The notes: generated by a model not told the origin, from the sequence alone. A DNA stretch of 64,000 nucleotides from Devosia sp. XK-2 (GCF_037113415.1 NZ_CP146608.1:3195001-3259000); one strand, 5' to 3'. Counted from the stretch's first letter, positions 9,351 to 18,486 are shown. Translations and numbers: made by a program.

Positions 9351-10423
9351 TTGCTTTGCTCCATGGCCGCCAATTGCGCGGCCTGGTTCTCGGTGATCAG
9401 CGCTTCGATCAACTCGTCCAGCGATTCGCCGGCGATCACCTTGTCGAGCTTATAAAGCGTCAGATTGATCCGATGGTCGGTGACGCGGCCCTGCGGAAAA
9501 TTATAGGTGCGGATGCGCTCGGAGCGGTCGCCCGATCCCACCTGTCCCTTGCGCTCGGCCGAGCGGGCGCTGTCGCGCTCCTCGCGCTGCATCTCATAGA
9601 GCCGCGAGCGCAGCACCACCATGGCCTGAGCCCGATTCTGATGCTGGCTCTTCATGGCCGAAGTCACCACAATGCCGGTCGGGATATGGGTGACGCGCAC
9701 CGCCGAGTCGGTCGTATTGACGTGCTGCCCGCCCGCGCCCGACGCGCGCATCGTGTCGATGCGGATATCCTCGGGCTTGATGTCGATATCGATATCTTCG
9801 ACTTCAGGCAGCACTGCGACAGTCGCCGCCGAGGTATGGATACGGCCCGAAGCCTCGGTCGCCGGCACGCGCTGCACCCGATGCACGCCGCTTTCATATT
9901 TCATCCGTGCGTAAACGCCCTTGCCCGACACATTGGCGATGATTTCCTTAAAGCCCCCAACTTCCCCGGGGCTTTCTTCCATCACCGTCACCTTCCAGCC
10001 GCGCGATGCCGCATAGCGCTCATACATGCGAAACAGATCGCCCGCAAACAAAGCCGCCTCGTCGCCGCCGGTGCCGCCGCGGATTTCCAGGATAATGGAT
10101 TTCTCGTCGGCCTCGTCCTTGGGCAGCAGCAGAATGCGGATGGACTGGGTGAGCTGCTCGATCTTTTCGTCCAGCGCCTCGATTTCCATCTCGGCCATCT
10201 CGGCCAATTCCTTATCGCCGCTTTTCAGCAGCGCCTCGGCTTCGGCATGGTCCTTGAGGGCCTTTTTGTAGGCGGTGATTTCACCCACGATCTCCGAGAG
10301 GTCCGAATGCTCCTTGGAGAGCCTAGCCAGCTCGTCTGGGCTCGCACCGCCGCTCAAAGCCGCTTCGATATATTGGAAGCGCGTTTCGAGGGCGTCGAGC
10401 TTGTCCTGAGGCAGGTTGGGCAT
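9347..10423 (-). CDS. prfA: Peptide chain release factor 1
   Basis: RF1 of 358 residues, a normal length. It reads UAG and UAA stop codons and triggers peptide release. The codon-recognition motif PAT is present ([13 protein letters not shown]), as is the catalytic GGQ within [18 protein letters not shown], the site modified by PrmC. RF2 would carry SPF instead of PAT, so the assignment is clear. It starts with ATG, and its stop codon is entangled with the start of prmC, so the modifying enzyme and its substrate are made from one transcript. Confidence 0.98.
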   Translation of the reverse strand: MPNLPQDKLDALETRFQYIEAALSGGASPDELARLSKEHSDLSEIVGEITAYKKALKDHAEAEALLKSGDKELAEMAEMEIEALDEKIEQLTQSIRILLLPKDEADEKSIILEIRGGTGGDEAALFAGDLFRMYERYAASRGWKVTVMEESPGEVGGFKEIIANVSGKGVYARMKYESGVHRVQRVPATEASGRIHTSAATVAVLPEVEDIDIDIKPEDIRIDTMRASGAGGQHVNTTDSAVRVTHIPTGIVVTSAMKSQHQNRAQAMVVLRSRLYEMQREERDSARSAERKGQVGSGDRSERIRTYNFPQGRVTDHRINLTLYKLDKVIAGESLDELIEALITENQAAQLAAMEQSN

Positions 10424-10498
10424 TCTTGGTCTTTCACCGAAATTACGCTCCGGGGTGTAATGACCCCGACGCGCAACATCAAGCGGCCAATGCCGACC

Positions 10499-12766
10499 CT
10501 ACCCCATGGGCAGGTTCTGCTTATCCACCCATTCTGTCAGCAATTCACGCACCGAATGACCATTGGCCCCGACACTGAGCGCCTCGGAAATGGCGGCCTG
10601 GATGGGCTTCAATTCGAGATTGAGGATCATTTCCTTGATCGGACCGATCGAGGCCGGCCCCATGGACAGCCGCGTCATGCCGATGGCCATCAGCGCCAGC
10701 GCTTCCATGGGCTTGCCTGCCAGTTCGCCACACATGGTCACCGGCTTATTGTGCCGCGCCGCCGCATCGACCACCAGCCGAATGGCCCTGAGCCTTGGCA
10801 GCGCAATCGGGTCATAGGCCTTGGATACGCGTGGATTGGCGCGATCCGCGGCGGTCAGGAACTGCACCAGGTCGTTCGAGCCAATGGAAACGAAGTCGCT
10901 TTCGGGCAGGATCTGATCGAGCTCGAACAACAGCGAGGGCACTTCCACCATGGCGCCGATCTCGACCTTTTCCGGCACCGGCTGGCCGGCACGCCTCAGG
11001 CGCTCGATTTCCTTGTTGAGCACGCTCTTTGTCTGCCGGAACTCGAAAGTTTCGGTGACCATGGGCACGAGGATCTTGAGCGGCCGCCCGCGCGCCGCCA
11101 GCAGCAGCGCCCGGATCTGGGTGCGCAACAGCCCCGGCCGATCCAGCCCCAGCCGGATCGAGCGATAGCCCATGGCCGGATTTTCTTCGGCCGCCGAGCG
11201 CAGATAGGGCACCACCTTGTCCCCGCCGATATCGAGCAGCCGGAACACCACCGGCCGATTGCCGGCAATCTCCATAGCCTCGGCATAAAGATCGACCTGT
11301 TCCTGCAACCTTGGCAGGCGGCTGGCGATCATAAACTGCAATTCGGTCCGGAACAGCCCGACCCCGGCCGCGCCGGTATCATCGAGCATGGGCAGGTCCG
11401 CCACCAGCCCCGAATTGTGCAAAAGCGTGATCTCGACGCCGTCCCTGGTGACACTCGGCCTGTCTTTGAGCGCGGCATAATGCGCCCGGCGCCGTGCCGA
11501 TATGCGCACCTTGTCGATATAGGTCTGCTCGACATCGGGCGTGGGCCTGAGATGAACCTGACCCAGCGGCCCATCGAGAATGATGTCATCGCCGCTTTCG
11601 CACATCGACACGATGGACTGCGCCTGTCCCACGGCCACAATGCCCAGCGAGCGCGCGACAATGGCCACATGCGCCGTCGCCCCGCCCTCTTCGAGCACCA
11701 CGCCGCGCAATTTCTTGCGGTCGTATTCGAGCAATTCGGCCGGCCCCATATTGCGGGCCACTAGAATGGCATTGTCCGGCAGATCACGATGCGCCGGCTG
11801 ATTGGTATTGGTCAGGACGCGCAGCAGGCGGTTCGCCAGATCGTCCAGATCATGCAGCCGGTCGCGGATATAGGGGTCGGTCTGGCGCTGCATGCGGGCG
11901 CGCGTATCGTTCTGCACCCGCTCGACCGCCGCCTCGGCCGAAAGCCCGTTGTCGATCGCCTCGGTCAGCCGGTTCACCCAGCCCCGATCATTGGCGAACA
12001 TGCGATAGGTCTCGAGAATTTCGCGATGATCCGAGGTCGGCTGCATATCGCCATGGTCGAGCATGGCATCGATAGAGACGCGCATCGAGGCCAGGGCCGC
12101 ATCGAGTCGCTGCTTTTCCGCCTCGGTATCTTCGGCGATGAAATTGGTGACCACCACGCGCGGATCGTGGAGCACCACGGTCCCCAGCGCGACCCCATCA
12201 GTAAAGCTGACACCATTGAACATGCGAGGTCGCCTGAGATCGATATCCGACCCGGGCTTGATCAGATTGTCGAAATCGCTGGTAGCGATCATCTCGGCCA
12301 GGATTGTGGCCGTGGTCAGCATGGCCTCGGTTTCATCCTCGCCATAATGGCGACGCTCGGCATTCTGCACCACCAGGACGCCCAGCGTCTGGCCGGCGCG
12401 CAGCACCGGCACACCGAGGAAGGAATTGTATTTTTCTTCGCCCGTTTCGGGCCGATAGGCAAAAGCGGGATGGCTGGTGGCGTCATCCAGGCTCAACGGC
12501 TCGGCCTCGGCCGCGATCAGGCCCACAAGGCCTTCCCCCAGGCGCAGGGTCGTCAGGTGCACCGATTCGGTATTAAGGCCACGCGTGGCGAACAGCTCGA
12601 GCGCGCCGTCATCTCGCAGCACATAGAACGAGCACACATCGGCCCGCATATTCTCGGCGATCAGGCCCACGATCTTGTCGAGACGATCCTGCGAGCCCAA
12701 GGGCTCCGCCATCGTCTCGCGCAACTGCCGCAGCAGCACCCTTGGGCCGCCTATGGTCGTGACCAT
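10499..12766 (-). CDS. ptsP: Phosphoenolpyruvate-protein phosphotransferase PtsP (EI-Ntr)
   Basis: The first phosphotransfer protein of the nitrogen PTS: it takes phosphate from PEP and passes it to NPr. At 755 residues it has the EI-Ntr layout. An N-terminal GAF domain (about 20-160) senses nitrogen status, the swivelling domain carries the phospho-histidine in GGATAHVAIVARSLG, and the C-terminal PEP-binding barrel contains GSNDLVQF and the MCGELAG cysteine motif. The GAF domain separates it from sugar-PTS enzyme I. It starts with ATG after GGAG. It lies between lysC and prfA on the same strand, an order common in Rhizobiales. Confidence 0.96.
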   Translation of the reverse strand: MVTTIGGPRVLLRQLRETMAEPLGSQDRLDKIVGLIAENMRADVCSFYVLRDDGALELFATRGLNTESVHLTTLRLGEGLVGLIAAEAEPLSLDDATSHPAFAYRPETGEEKYNSFLGVPVLRAGQTLGVLVVQNAERRHYGEDETEAMLTTATILAEMIATSDFDNLIKPGSDIDLRRPRMFNGVSFTDGVALGTVVLHDPRVVVTNFIAEDTEAEKQRLDAALASMRVSIDAMLDHGDMQPTSDHREILETYRMFANDRGWVNRLTEAIDNGLSAEAAVERVQNDTRARMQRQTDPYIRDRLHDLDDLANRLLRVLTNTNQPAHRDLPDNAILVARNMGPAELLEYDRKKLRGVVLEEGGATAHVAIVARSLGIVAVGQAQSIVSMCESGDDIILDGPLGQVHLRPTPDVEQTYIDKVRISARRRAHYAALKDRPSVTRDGVEITLLHNSGLVADLPMLDDTGAAGVGLFRTELQFMIASRLPRLQEQVDLYAEAMEIAGNRPVVFRLLDIGGDKVVPYLRSAAEENPAMGYRSIRLGLDRPGLLRTQIRALLLAARGRPLKILVPMVTETFEFRQTKSVLNKEIERLRRAGQPVPEKVEIGAMVEVPSLLFELDQILPESDFVSIGSNDLVQFLTAADRANPRVSKAYDPIALPRLRAIRLVVDAAARHNKPVTMCGELAGKPMEALALMAIGMTRLSMGPASIGPIKEMILNLELKPIQAAISEALSVGANGHSVRELLTEWVDKQNLPMG

Positions 12767-12835
12767 GCCTCTCCAAGGCAGCCCGCAAAGCCGCCCCCCT
12801 ATTTGAAGGACGCGGCCCTTGTCCCCTCGACTGGG

Positions 12836-14101
12836 TCAGGCGTCCTGTCTGTCCAGACCGTAATAGGTGTGCAAAGCGCGAACCGCAAGCTCAGCATATT
12901 CTTCATCGATCAATACCGAGGTCTTGATTTCCGAAGTCGTGATGAGCTGGATATTGATGCCTTTGTCCGCCAGGGCCTTGAACATCGATGCGGCAACGCC
13001 GGCATGAGAGCGCATGCCCACGCCCACCACCGAGACCTTGGCACCGCCACGTGAGCCGGAGAGACGGGCATATTCAAAGCGTCCGCCATTGTCCTCGAGC
13101 GCCTTGACGGCCTTGTCATATTCACTGTCGGGCACGGTAAAGGTGATGTCGGTGGTCGCACCATCGTCGGCGATATTCTGCACGATCATATCGACAATGA
13201 TGCCCTTGTCGGCCAGCGTGCCGAAAATGGCTGCGGCAACGCCGGGGCTGTCCTTGACCTTACGCAGCGTGATCTTGGCCTCGGCCTTGGCGAGCGTGAC
13301 GCCCGAAACGATCTGCTGTTCCATGATCTCATCCTCATCGCAGACAAGCGTGCCCGGAACACCGGGCGTACCATCGGGCGCGATCTGCGGCGCGTCCGGG
13401 TCATCGAAACTGGAGCGGACGGTGAGCCGCACCTTGTGCGCCATGGCCATTTCCACCGAGCGGATCATCAGCACCTTGGCGCCGAGCGAGGCCATTTCCA
13501 GCATTTCCTCAAAGGAAATCTTGGTCATGCGCCGCGCCTTGGGCACAATACGCGGATCGGTGGTGTAGACGCCATCGACATCGGTATAGATATCGCAGCG
13601 ATCCGCCTTGACCGCCGCTGCCACCGCAACCGCCGACGTATCCGAGCCGCCCCGCCCCAGCGTTGTCACCCGCCCATGGGGCGAAATGCCCTGGAAACCG
13701 GTAATGACCGGCACCCAGCCATCCTTCATGCGCTTGTCGAGCTCGGTGGGATCGATATCGGTGATCCGCGCAGCGCCATGCGCGTCGTCGGTATGGATCG
13801 GCACCTGCCAGCCGGCAAAGGAGCGCGATTGAATGCCCATTTCAGAAAGGACAATGGCCATCAGCCCCGCGGTCACCTGCTCGCCCGAGGCGACCACGGC
13901 GTCATATTCGCGCGCATCGTGAAATTTGGACGCCTCATTGACCCAGCCGACCAGTTCATTGGTCTTGCCGCTCATGGCCGAAACCACCACGGCCACTTCA
14001 TTGCCGGCTTCCACTTCGCGCTTCACATGGCGCGCAGCATTGCGAATGCGCTCGACATCGGCCACCGAAGTGCCACCAAACTTGACGACGATACGGGCCA
14101 A
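12836..14101 (-). CDS. lysC: Aspartate kinase
   Basis: Phosphorylates aspartate, the committed step to lysine, threonine, methionine and diaminopimelate for the cell wall. The N-terminal kinase domain begins with [14 protein letters not shown], and the C-terminal third carries two ACT domains for feedback control by lysine or threonine. At 421 residues it is a normal monofunctional enzyme with no homoserine dehydrogenase fusion. The start is TTG at 14101, giving (M)ARIVVKFGG, with a purine-rich GGGGAAA upstream. It diverges from ubiG across 174 bases. Confidence 0.97.
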   Translation of the reverse strand: MARIVVKFGGTSVADVERIRNAARHVKREVEAGNEVAVVVSAMSGKTNELVGWVNEASKFHDAREYDAVVASGEQVTAGLMAIVLSEMGIQSRSFAGWQVPIHTDDAHGAARITDIDPTELDKRMKDGWVPVITGFQGISPHGRVTTLGRGGSDTSAVAVAAAVKADRCDIYTDVDGVYTTDPRIVPKARRMTKISFEEMLEMASLGAKVLMIRSVEMAMAHKVRLTVRSSFDDPDAPQIAPDGTPGVPGTLVCDEDEIMEQQIVSGVTLAKAEAKITLRKVKDSPGVAAAIFGTLADKGIIVDMIVQNIADDGATTDITFTVPDSEYDKAVKALEDNGGRFEYARLSGSRGGAKVSVVGVGMRSHAGVAASMFKALADKGINIQLITTSEIKTSVLIDEEYAELAVRALHTYYGLDRQDA

Positions 14102-14275
14102 GACAATTTCCCCGCTGAGCCGCCGAACCCGGCGGTACGCTTAAATGTTGGGCGCGGACATGCCACAAAGCCGATGCGCAATCAATGGGCATCGGCAAAC
14201 CAGCCGCCCTGCGACAGGCCGCGCCTTGCCCCTGCCCCGGCGTCTGGGTCATATGGGCGCATAAGGAGCTGCCCC

Positions 14276-15013
14276 ATGAGCCAGACCACCGTCAATGACG
14301 CCGAAATCGCCAAGTTCACGGCTATGGCCGAACAATGGTGGGATCCCAAAGGCAAGTTCAAGCCGCTGCACAAATTCAATCCGGTGCGTCTGGGCTATAT
14401 CCGCGACCATTTGCTCGGCCATTTTGGCCGTGACGGGGCGTCGCTCAAGCCATTCGAGGGGTTACGCATTCTCGATGTCGGCTGCGGTGGCGGCCTCTTG
14501 TGCGAGCCGCTCACCCGGTTGGGCGCGACGGTCACCGGGATCGATGCGGCCGAGCGCAATATCGCCATCGCCAAAATCCACGCGGAACAATCCGGGCTCG
14601 ATATCGACTATCGCGCTACCACCAGCGAGGCCCTGGCCGAGGCTGGTGAAAGCTTCGACGTGGTGCTCAACATGGAAGTGGTCGAGCATGTCGATAATGT
14701 CCCGCTCTATATGAAGAGCTGTGCTGATCTCGTCGCCCCAGGCGGGCTGATGTTCACCGCCACGCTCAACCGCACGGCGCGGAGCTGGGCCCTGGCAATT
14801 ATCGGTGCCGAATATGTGTTGCGCTGGCTGCCGCGCGGTACGCATGACTGGAAGAAATTCCTCACCCCCGAGGAAATCAATGCCCAATTGCGCCGCAATG
14901 GCCTTTCGGTCATCGATCAGACCGGTGTGACGTTCAACCCATTGGCCGATGAATGGCGGACCTCGCCCGACATGGCCGTCAACTATATGGTTCTGGCGGC
15001 CCGCCCCGCCTGA
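14276..15013 (+). CDS. ubiG: Bifunctional ubiquinone O-methyltransferase UbiG
   Basis: Carries out both SAM-dependent O-methylations in ubiquinone synthesis at the inner face of the membrane. The 245-residue sequence opens with the UbiG pattern [19 protein letters not shown]. It has the SAM motif [14 protein letters not shown] near residue 65 and MEVVEHV further on. The ATG at 14276 follows AAGGAG eight bases upstream. The open frame extends far upstream, but only as antisense to lysC. A GC-rich hairpin follows the gene at 15026-15047. Confidence 0.97.
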   Translation: MSQTTVNDAEIAKFTAMAEQWWDPKGKFKPLHKFNPVRLGYIRDHLLGHFGRDGASLKPFEGLRILDVGCGGGLLCEPLTRLGATVTGIDAAERNIAIAKIHAEQSGLDIDYRATTSEALAEAGESFDVVLNMEVVEHVDNVPLYMKSCADLVAPGGLMFTATLNRTARSWALAIIGAEYVLRWLPRGTHDWKKFLTPEEINAQLRRNGLSVIDQTGVTFNPLADEWRTSPDMAVNYMVLAARPA

Positions 15014-15025
15014 CGCACCGAAAGA

Positions 15026-15047
15026 CCGGCCGCGGGCAGGCGGCCGG
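15026..15047. terminator. Hairpin between converging ubiG and the glycine-rich protein gene
   Basis: Perfect 8-bp arms CCGGCCGC and GCGGCCGG with a 6-base loop between two convergent genes. Neither strand has a long T tract (the minus strand has TCTTTC), so this may be a weak bidirectional terminator. Confidence 0.5.
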
Positions 15048-15074
15048 CCCTCCACGGTCTGACCGGAGGCCGGG

Positions 15075-15893
15075 TCAGAACACGTAGACCATCAGCGTCG
15101 CACCCTGCTTGTGCACCCCGAGCACATGACCCGGCTTGTATTGAGTGCGGCTGAGCGCGGCATTGATCAGCGGGTCTTGCGCCACCGCGCCCAGCAGGCG
15201 GCGATAGTCGACATTGCCGGCCAGCCAATTGGCCATCTGACGCCGCAGATTGGCACAAACCTTGACCAGAATGAGCTGGATGCCACTGGCCCGGTTCCAC
15301 CCGCGCGTAGAGCTCTGCTGGAACAGCGCCATCAACTGGCTTGGATTGGCTTCTGCACATACGGCAGTGACGCTGGCCGCCGACGCGCTCGACGAGCTGT
15401 CGCCATGACCGGACGTGAACCAGCCGCCATTGGACCCGCCATGGCCATTGGAGCCGCCGCTACCACCGTTGCCGCCGCCGTTTCCACCATTGCCGCTACC
15501 CGAGCCGCCGCCCACTTTGATGTCGATCAGGCCGTTCGACCCGCCCACATTCACATTGGCATCCAGACTGCCCAGATTGGCATTGACATCGACAACGCCG
15601 CTCGAGCCCAAAACCGAGGCATCGACAACGGGCGATGAACCCCCGCCCACATTGGCGGTCACAACACCCTCGCTGCCGCCCAGGCCGACATTGACCAGCC
15701 CGCTATCCCCGGCATTGCCTGAATTGAGCGTCACCAGAGCGCCGCTATCGCCATCCCCGACAATGCCCAGAACACTGGAACCGCCGGCATCGCCGCCCCC
15801 CAATACCCCGCCCAGAAGTCCCCCGGCCGAGGCCAGGGACGGCATCAACACAGCCGACACCATGACGGCTGCAATCAAACGCTTGTACAACAT
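15075..15893 (-). CDS. Secreted glycine-rich repeat protein of unknown function
   Basis: A 272-residue protein with a clear signal peptide (residues 1-23, cleavage after SLASA). The next ~110 residues form about six short repeats of the type SG-hydrophobic-hydrophobic-D/N-V-x-V-GG, for example SGLVNVGLGG and NGLIDIKVGG, which look like a beta-solenoid. A Gly/Asn/Ser linker follows, then a ~95-residue C-terminal domain with two cysteines and a predicted helical core. The ATG at 15893 is chosen because GGGAG precedes it and the signal peptide begins there. No family is recognised; a surface or matrix role is a guess. Confidence 0.75.
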   Translation of the reverse strand: MLYKRLIAAVMVSAVLMPSLASAGGLLGGVLGGGDAGGSSVLGIVGDGDSGALVTLNSGNAGDSGLVNVGLGGSEGVVTANVGGGSSPVVDASVLGSSGVVDVNANLGSLDANVNVGGSNGLIDIKVGGGSGSGNGGNGGGNGGSGGSNGHGGSNGGWFTSGHGDSSSSASAASVTAVCAEANPSQLMALFQQSSTRGWNRASGIQLILVKVCANLRRQMANWLAGNVDYRRLLGAVAQDPLINAALSRTQYKPGHVLGVHKQGATLMVYVF

Positions 15894-16063
15894 GCTCGTC
15901 TCCCAATTTGCGATGGCCGGAGCCACCATGGGAGTGATCATCGGCGCCACTGCCGTCTCCGTAATCCGCAGTTCTACCAAGGTGCGCCCGCAAGTTTGCC
16001 GGGGTGGTAAACCGCCGTGGTTAAGGCCGGAGACGGCCCAGGACCGCCAGCGGGTCCCGGCGA

Positions 16064-16435
16064 TCAGGCCTTGAGCAGGGCGTCACGCCCGACGCGGAGC
16101 ACCAGACGCTCACCCTCGACACGATCGATATGCTCGGGAAAAATATAGCGGTCCGCGGCAAACAGCCCATCGGCATCCAGGCGCACAAAGCCCTCGCGCA
16201 GCGCCTTTTCCTGCATTTCACGCGGCAGATCGTCGTCCGGGCCGAACATGTCGGCCAATAGGGCCATCAGATCGTTTCGCTCGTCTTCCAGAACCGGGCT
16301 CACGCCGGCCGCGTCAATCCCGGGTTGATCGGGCACCTCGTCAGTACTGCGGAACATTTCTACCGTGCCGATGGGCTGCATGGCATTGTCCACGACCTTC
16401 ATGCCTTCGTGGATTGCATTGGGAATGGCTTCCAT
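16064..16435 (-). CDS. PRC-barrel-like (DUF2171-type) small protein
   Basis: A 123-residue protein. The N-terminal half (IHEGMKVVDNAMQPIGTVEMF) matches the pattern of short PRC-barrel/DUF2171 proteins, which usually have a G-x-V-x-D segment followed by small beta strands. The C-terminal YIFPEHIDRVEGERLVLRV fits the last strands of that fold. The middle is acidic and helical. The ATG at 16435 has a near-perfect AAGGAGG ribosome-binding site. In related bacteria such proteins are often stress-induced; no function is proven. Confidence 0.7.
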   Translation of the reverse strand: MEAIPNAIHEGMKVVDNAMQPIGTVEMFRSTDEVPDQPGIDAAGVSPVLEDERNDLMALLADMFGPDDDLPREMQEKALREGFVRLDADGLFAADRYIFPEHIDRVEGERLVLRVGRDALLKA

Positions 16436-16595
16436 TTTGTCCTCCTTCCGATTTCCATAACAAAACGCCACCCGCCGCCCCGCGTTCCGTACTCCCGGCC
16501 ATTTCGGCGCGAAGTGCCCGGTCATATGCGCCCGCGATGCTTTGTCATCCGGAAGTCGGTGCGGCCGGTTTCGTGTGGGCCCTCGACAATGTTCG

Positions 16596-16940
16596 TCATT
16601 CGTGTGCAGCACGGCTGTCCGAGGGCGCCTGGTCCCGCCCGGACAAGCCATAGTCGCGCAGGACATGCGCGATGCGCAGCCTATAGTCGCGAAACACGCC
16701 GCCTCGCCCCATCCTCTGCGCCCGTCGGTGCTCGGCCGTATTACGCCACCGGACCACGGCCTCCTCGTTCTCGAAGAAGGACAGCGAGAGCACCTTGTCC
16801 GGATGAGTGAGGCTCTTGAAGCGCTCGACGGAGATGAACCCCTCGATCTCGTCGAGAAGCGGCCGCAGCGCGGCGGCAGTATCGAGATAGGCGGTTTCCC
16901 GTCCCTCGGCCGGTTCGACCTCGAAGATGACCGCTATCAT
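16596..16940 (-). CDS. Antibiotic biosynthesis monooxygenase (ABM) family protein
   Basis: A 114-residue dimeric alpha/beta barrel protein of the ABM type. The pattern MIAVIFEVEPAEGRETAYL, then LDEIEGFISVERF, then a WRNTAEHRRAQ helix is characteristic. Members act as small cofactor-free oxygenases or degrade haem-like and quinone substrates; the substrate here is unknown. Its ATG overlaps the stop of the upstream NIPSNAP gene (ATGA), so the two are translationally coupled, and an ArsR-type regulator faces them. Confidence 0.85.
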   Translation of the reverse strand: MIAVIFEVEPAEGRETAYLDTAAALRPLLDEIEGFISVERFKSLTHPDKVLSLSFFENEEAVVRWRNTAEHRRAQRMGRGGVFRDYRLRIAHVLRDYGLSGRDQAPSDSRAAHE

Positions 16941-17260
16941 GAACGGATCCCATGCGGCGCGGAGACGAGCTTGAGAAAAGTCCGGTCCTCGCGCAGCAGG
17001 AAGCGCTCCCGATTGGCGAATTCGTAGTTCTCGCGCCCGAGCGGATCGGCGGCCAGCCGTGCGCGATAGGCCTCGTAATCGGCGAGGCTGGCGATGTTGT
17101 AGATGCCATACGCCAGTGTGGTCGAGCCTTCATGTGGCGCGAAATAGCCGATCAGGTCCGCGCCGCAGCGCGGGATCGCCTGCCCCCAGTTGCGGGCATA
17201 TTGCGCGAACTGCTCCTTCTTCGTCGGGTCGATTTGATAACGAATGATGCAGGTCAGCAT
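16937..17260 (-). CDS. NIPSNAP family protein
   Basis: A 107-residue ferredoxin-like-fold protein starting MLTCIIRYQIDPTKKEQF, a typical NIPSNAP opening. The helix ADYEAYRARLAADP and the FLKLV strand complete the domain. NIPSNAP and ABM proteins share the same dimeric alpha/beta barrel, so this operon encodes two related folds. The ATG at 17260 follows GGAGAAAG. The likely regulator, at 17335, diverges from it with 74 bases between the start codons. Confidence 0.85.
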   Translation of the reverse strand: MLTCIIRYQIDPTKKEQFAQYARNWGQAIPRCGADLIGYFAPHEGSTTLAYGIYNIASLADYEAYRARLAADPLGRENYEFANRERFLLREDRTFLKLVSAPHGIRS

Positions 17261-17334
17261 GGCGGCTTTCTCCGGTTGCTTCGGGCCCACCATAGGCGCT
17301 GTTGCGTTGTGGATGGTTCGGTTATGATCGAAGT

Positions 17335-18027
17335 ATGAAGGAAGGCCCAGACATCGCCAGTATTGCCGCCCTGATCGGCGATCCCGCCCGGGCGAACATG
17401 CTGGTCGCGCTGATGAGCGGCAAGGCACTCACCGCGACCGAACTGGCCGCCGAGGCCGGGATCACAGCGCAAACGGCGAGTTCGCATCTTGCCCGGCTGC
17501 ATGAGGGTGGACTTCTGCTTGCCCGCAAACAGGGGCGCCACAAATATTTCGGGCTCGCCTCGCCCGAGGTGGCGGGTGTTCTGGAAGCCTTGATGGGTCT
17601 CGCGGCCGGTGCCGGGCACCTTCGCAGCCGCACAGGCCCAAAGGACAAGGCGCTGCGGCAGGCCCGCATCTGTTACAACCATCTGGCCGGCGACATGGGC
17701 GTCCAGATGTTCGATAGCCTTGTGGCGCAAAATTTTCTCGATCTGAGCAGCGGCCGATTGCGGCTGACGGAAGCGGGCCGGGATTTTGCCGCCAGGTTGG
17801 GCGTCGACATTGACACACTCGCCGCCGGCCGCTCCGAGCTCTGCCGGGAGTGCCTGGATTGGAGCGAACGCCGCTCGCATCTGGCGGGCAGCCTGGGGCG
17901 AGCGATGCTTGCCCGTTTTGTCGAGCTAGGTTGGGCGCGCCTGGACAAATCAACCCGCATCGTCACCTTCACACCGACCGGCCTGCTGCAATTCGGTTCG
18001 ATGTTCGAAAAGCGAGCCGCTGCATAG
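17335..18027 (+). CDS. ArsR-family (HTH) transcriptional regulator
   Basis: A 230-residue regulator. The winged helix (about residues 5-85) has the ArsR pattern DPARANMLVALMSGKALTAT, then AGITAQTASSHLARLHEGGL. It lacks the CxC metal-binding motif of ArsR/SmtB in the recognition helix. The long C-terminal domain contains CRECLDWSERR, a cysteine-bearing segment found in the larger ArsR-like proteins. It diverges from the NIPSNAP-ABM operon, which it probably controls. The ATG at 17335 is preferred over the upstream start at 17302, which has no ribosome-binding site. Confidence 0.85.
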   Translation: MKEGPDIASIAALIGDPARANMLVALMSGKALTATELAAEAGITAQTASSHLARLHEGGLLLARKQGRHKYFGLASPEVAGVLEALMGLAAGAGHLRSRTGPKDKALRQARICYNHLAGDMGVQMFDSLVAQNFLDLSSGRLRLTEAGRDFAARLGVDIDTLAAGRSELCRECLDWSERRSHLAGSLGRAMLARFVELGWARLDKSTRIVTFTPTGLLQFGSMFEKRAAA

Positions 18028-18225
18028 AGCGGCAACCGCCTTCCGCCGATAAAGCCATATAGCTGTCGCAAACGTCCCGAAACCTGACAGCTTCAGCTTT
18101 CTTGGCATCCGCCTGAAGCTTCATCCTTCTGAACGCTGATTGGCCGAACGGGGTCGAAACCGGCCCTCCCGCATGGACGGGATCTCCGGGACGGGGGAAT
18201 TTTGCTGCCACGCCGCCGGCCTTTA

Positions 18226-18307
18226 CGCCATTCGAGCCTAGCTCTCATGGCCTTCTTCGTTGGCGCAGCGCCACTGGCGCTGCTTGTCCTGCGGACCCAC
18301 CGCGAAG
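18226..18307 (+). repeat. Dispersed structured repeat, copy 1
   Basis: Bases 18226-18256 are identical to 55089-55119. Eight bases later is a perfect hairpin, GCAGCGCC/GGCGCTGC with a 3-base loop (18265-18283). CCTGCGG (18288-18294) and CGAAG (18303-18307) follow. Copy 2 has the same layout with a different but equally paired stem, so structure rather than sequence seems conserved in the middle. Confidence 0.8.
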
Positions 18308-18331
18308 TCTCATGGCCTCCTCACCTAAAAC

Positions 18332-18347
18332 CTCCCCAGTGGGGGAG
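18332..18347 (+). terminator. Short REP-like hairpin
   Basis: CTCCCC and GGGGAG arms with a 4-base loop, followed by ATTTTG. It could be a weak plus-strand terminator or a common intergenic repeat of the CTCCCC...GGGGAG type. Confidence 0.4.
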
Positions 18348-18376
18348 ATTTTGTGGCTGCACTGCCGGCTCAGAGC

Positions 18377-18395
18377 GTACCGTACGGTACGGTAC
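18377..18395. repeat. GTAC array with palindrome
   Basis: Four GTAC units at exact 5-base steps. The first 14 bases, 18377-18390, form a perfect palindrome. It lies about 90 bases upstream of the ilvD start and may be an operator. Confidence 0.5.
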
Positions 18396-18486
18396 GGATT
18401 TTTCTTGCTGCCTCGCTGGAATGGGTCTAAACAGTCAGGAACAATAGAACCGGCCCCACCGGTGAGCCAGACCGAGGATATCCGCC

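Larger units (their letters stand above)
18028..18486. other. 459-base gap upstream of ilvD packed with repeats
   Basis: No convincing gene; two ~80-codon frames on opposite strands are compositional. It contains the structured repeat at 18226-18307, a REP-like hairpin CTCCCC/GGGGAG at 18332-18347 followed by ATTTT, and a GTAC array at 18377-18395. The ilvD promoter and leader must lie in the last ~100 bases; GAGGAT just before the ATG is the ribosome-binding site. Confidence 0.6.

Noticed and set aside
9089..11764. 891-codon plus-strand frame opposite prfA and ptsP
   Set aside because: Covers several genes of known family on the other strand and has shadow-type composition.
18202..18447. 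81-codon frame upstream of ilvD, and a 107-codon frame at 55020-55343 sharing RHSSLALMAF
   Set aside because: The shared peptide comes only from the 31-base identical repeat; beyond it the frames diverge completely, so this is a DNA/RNA repeat, not a protein family.
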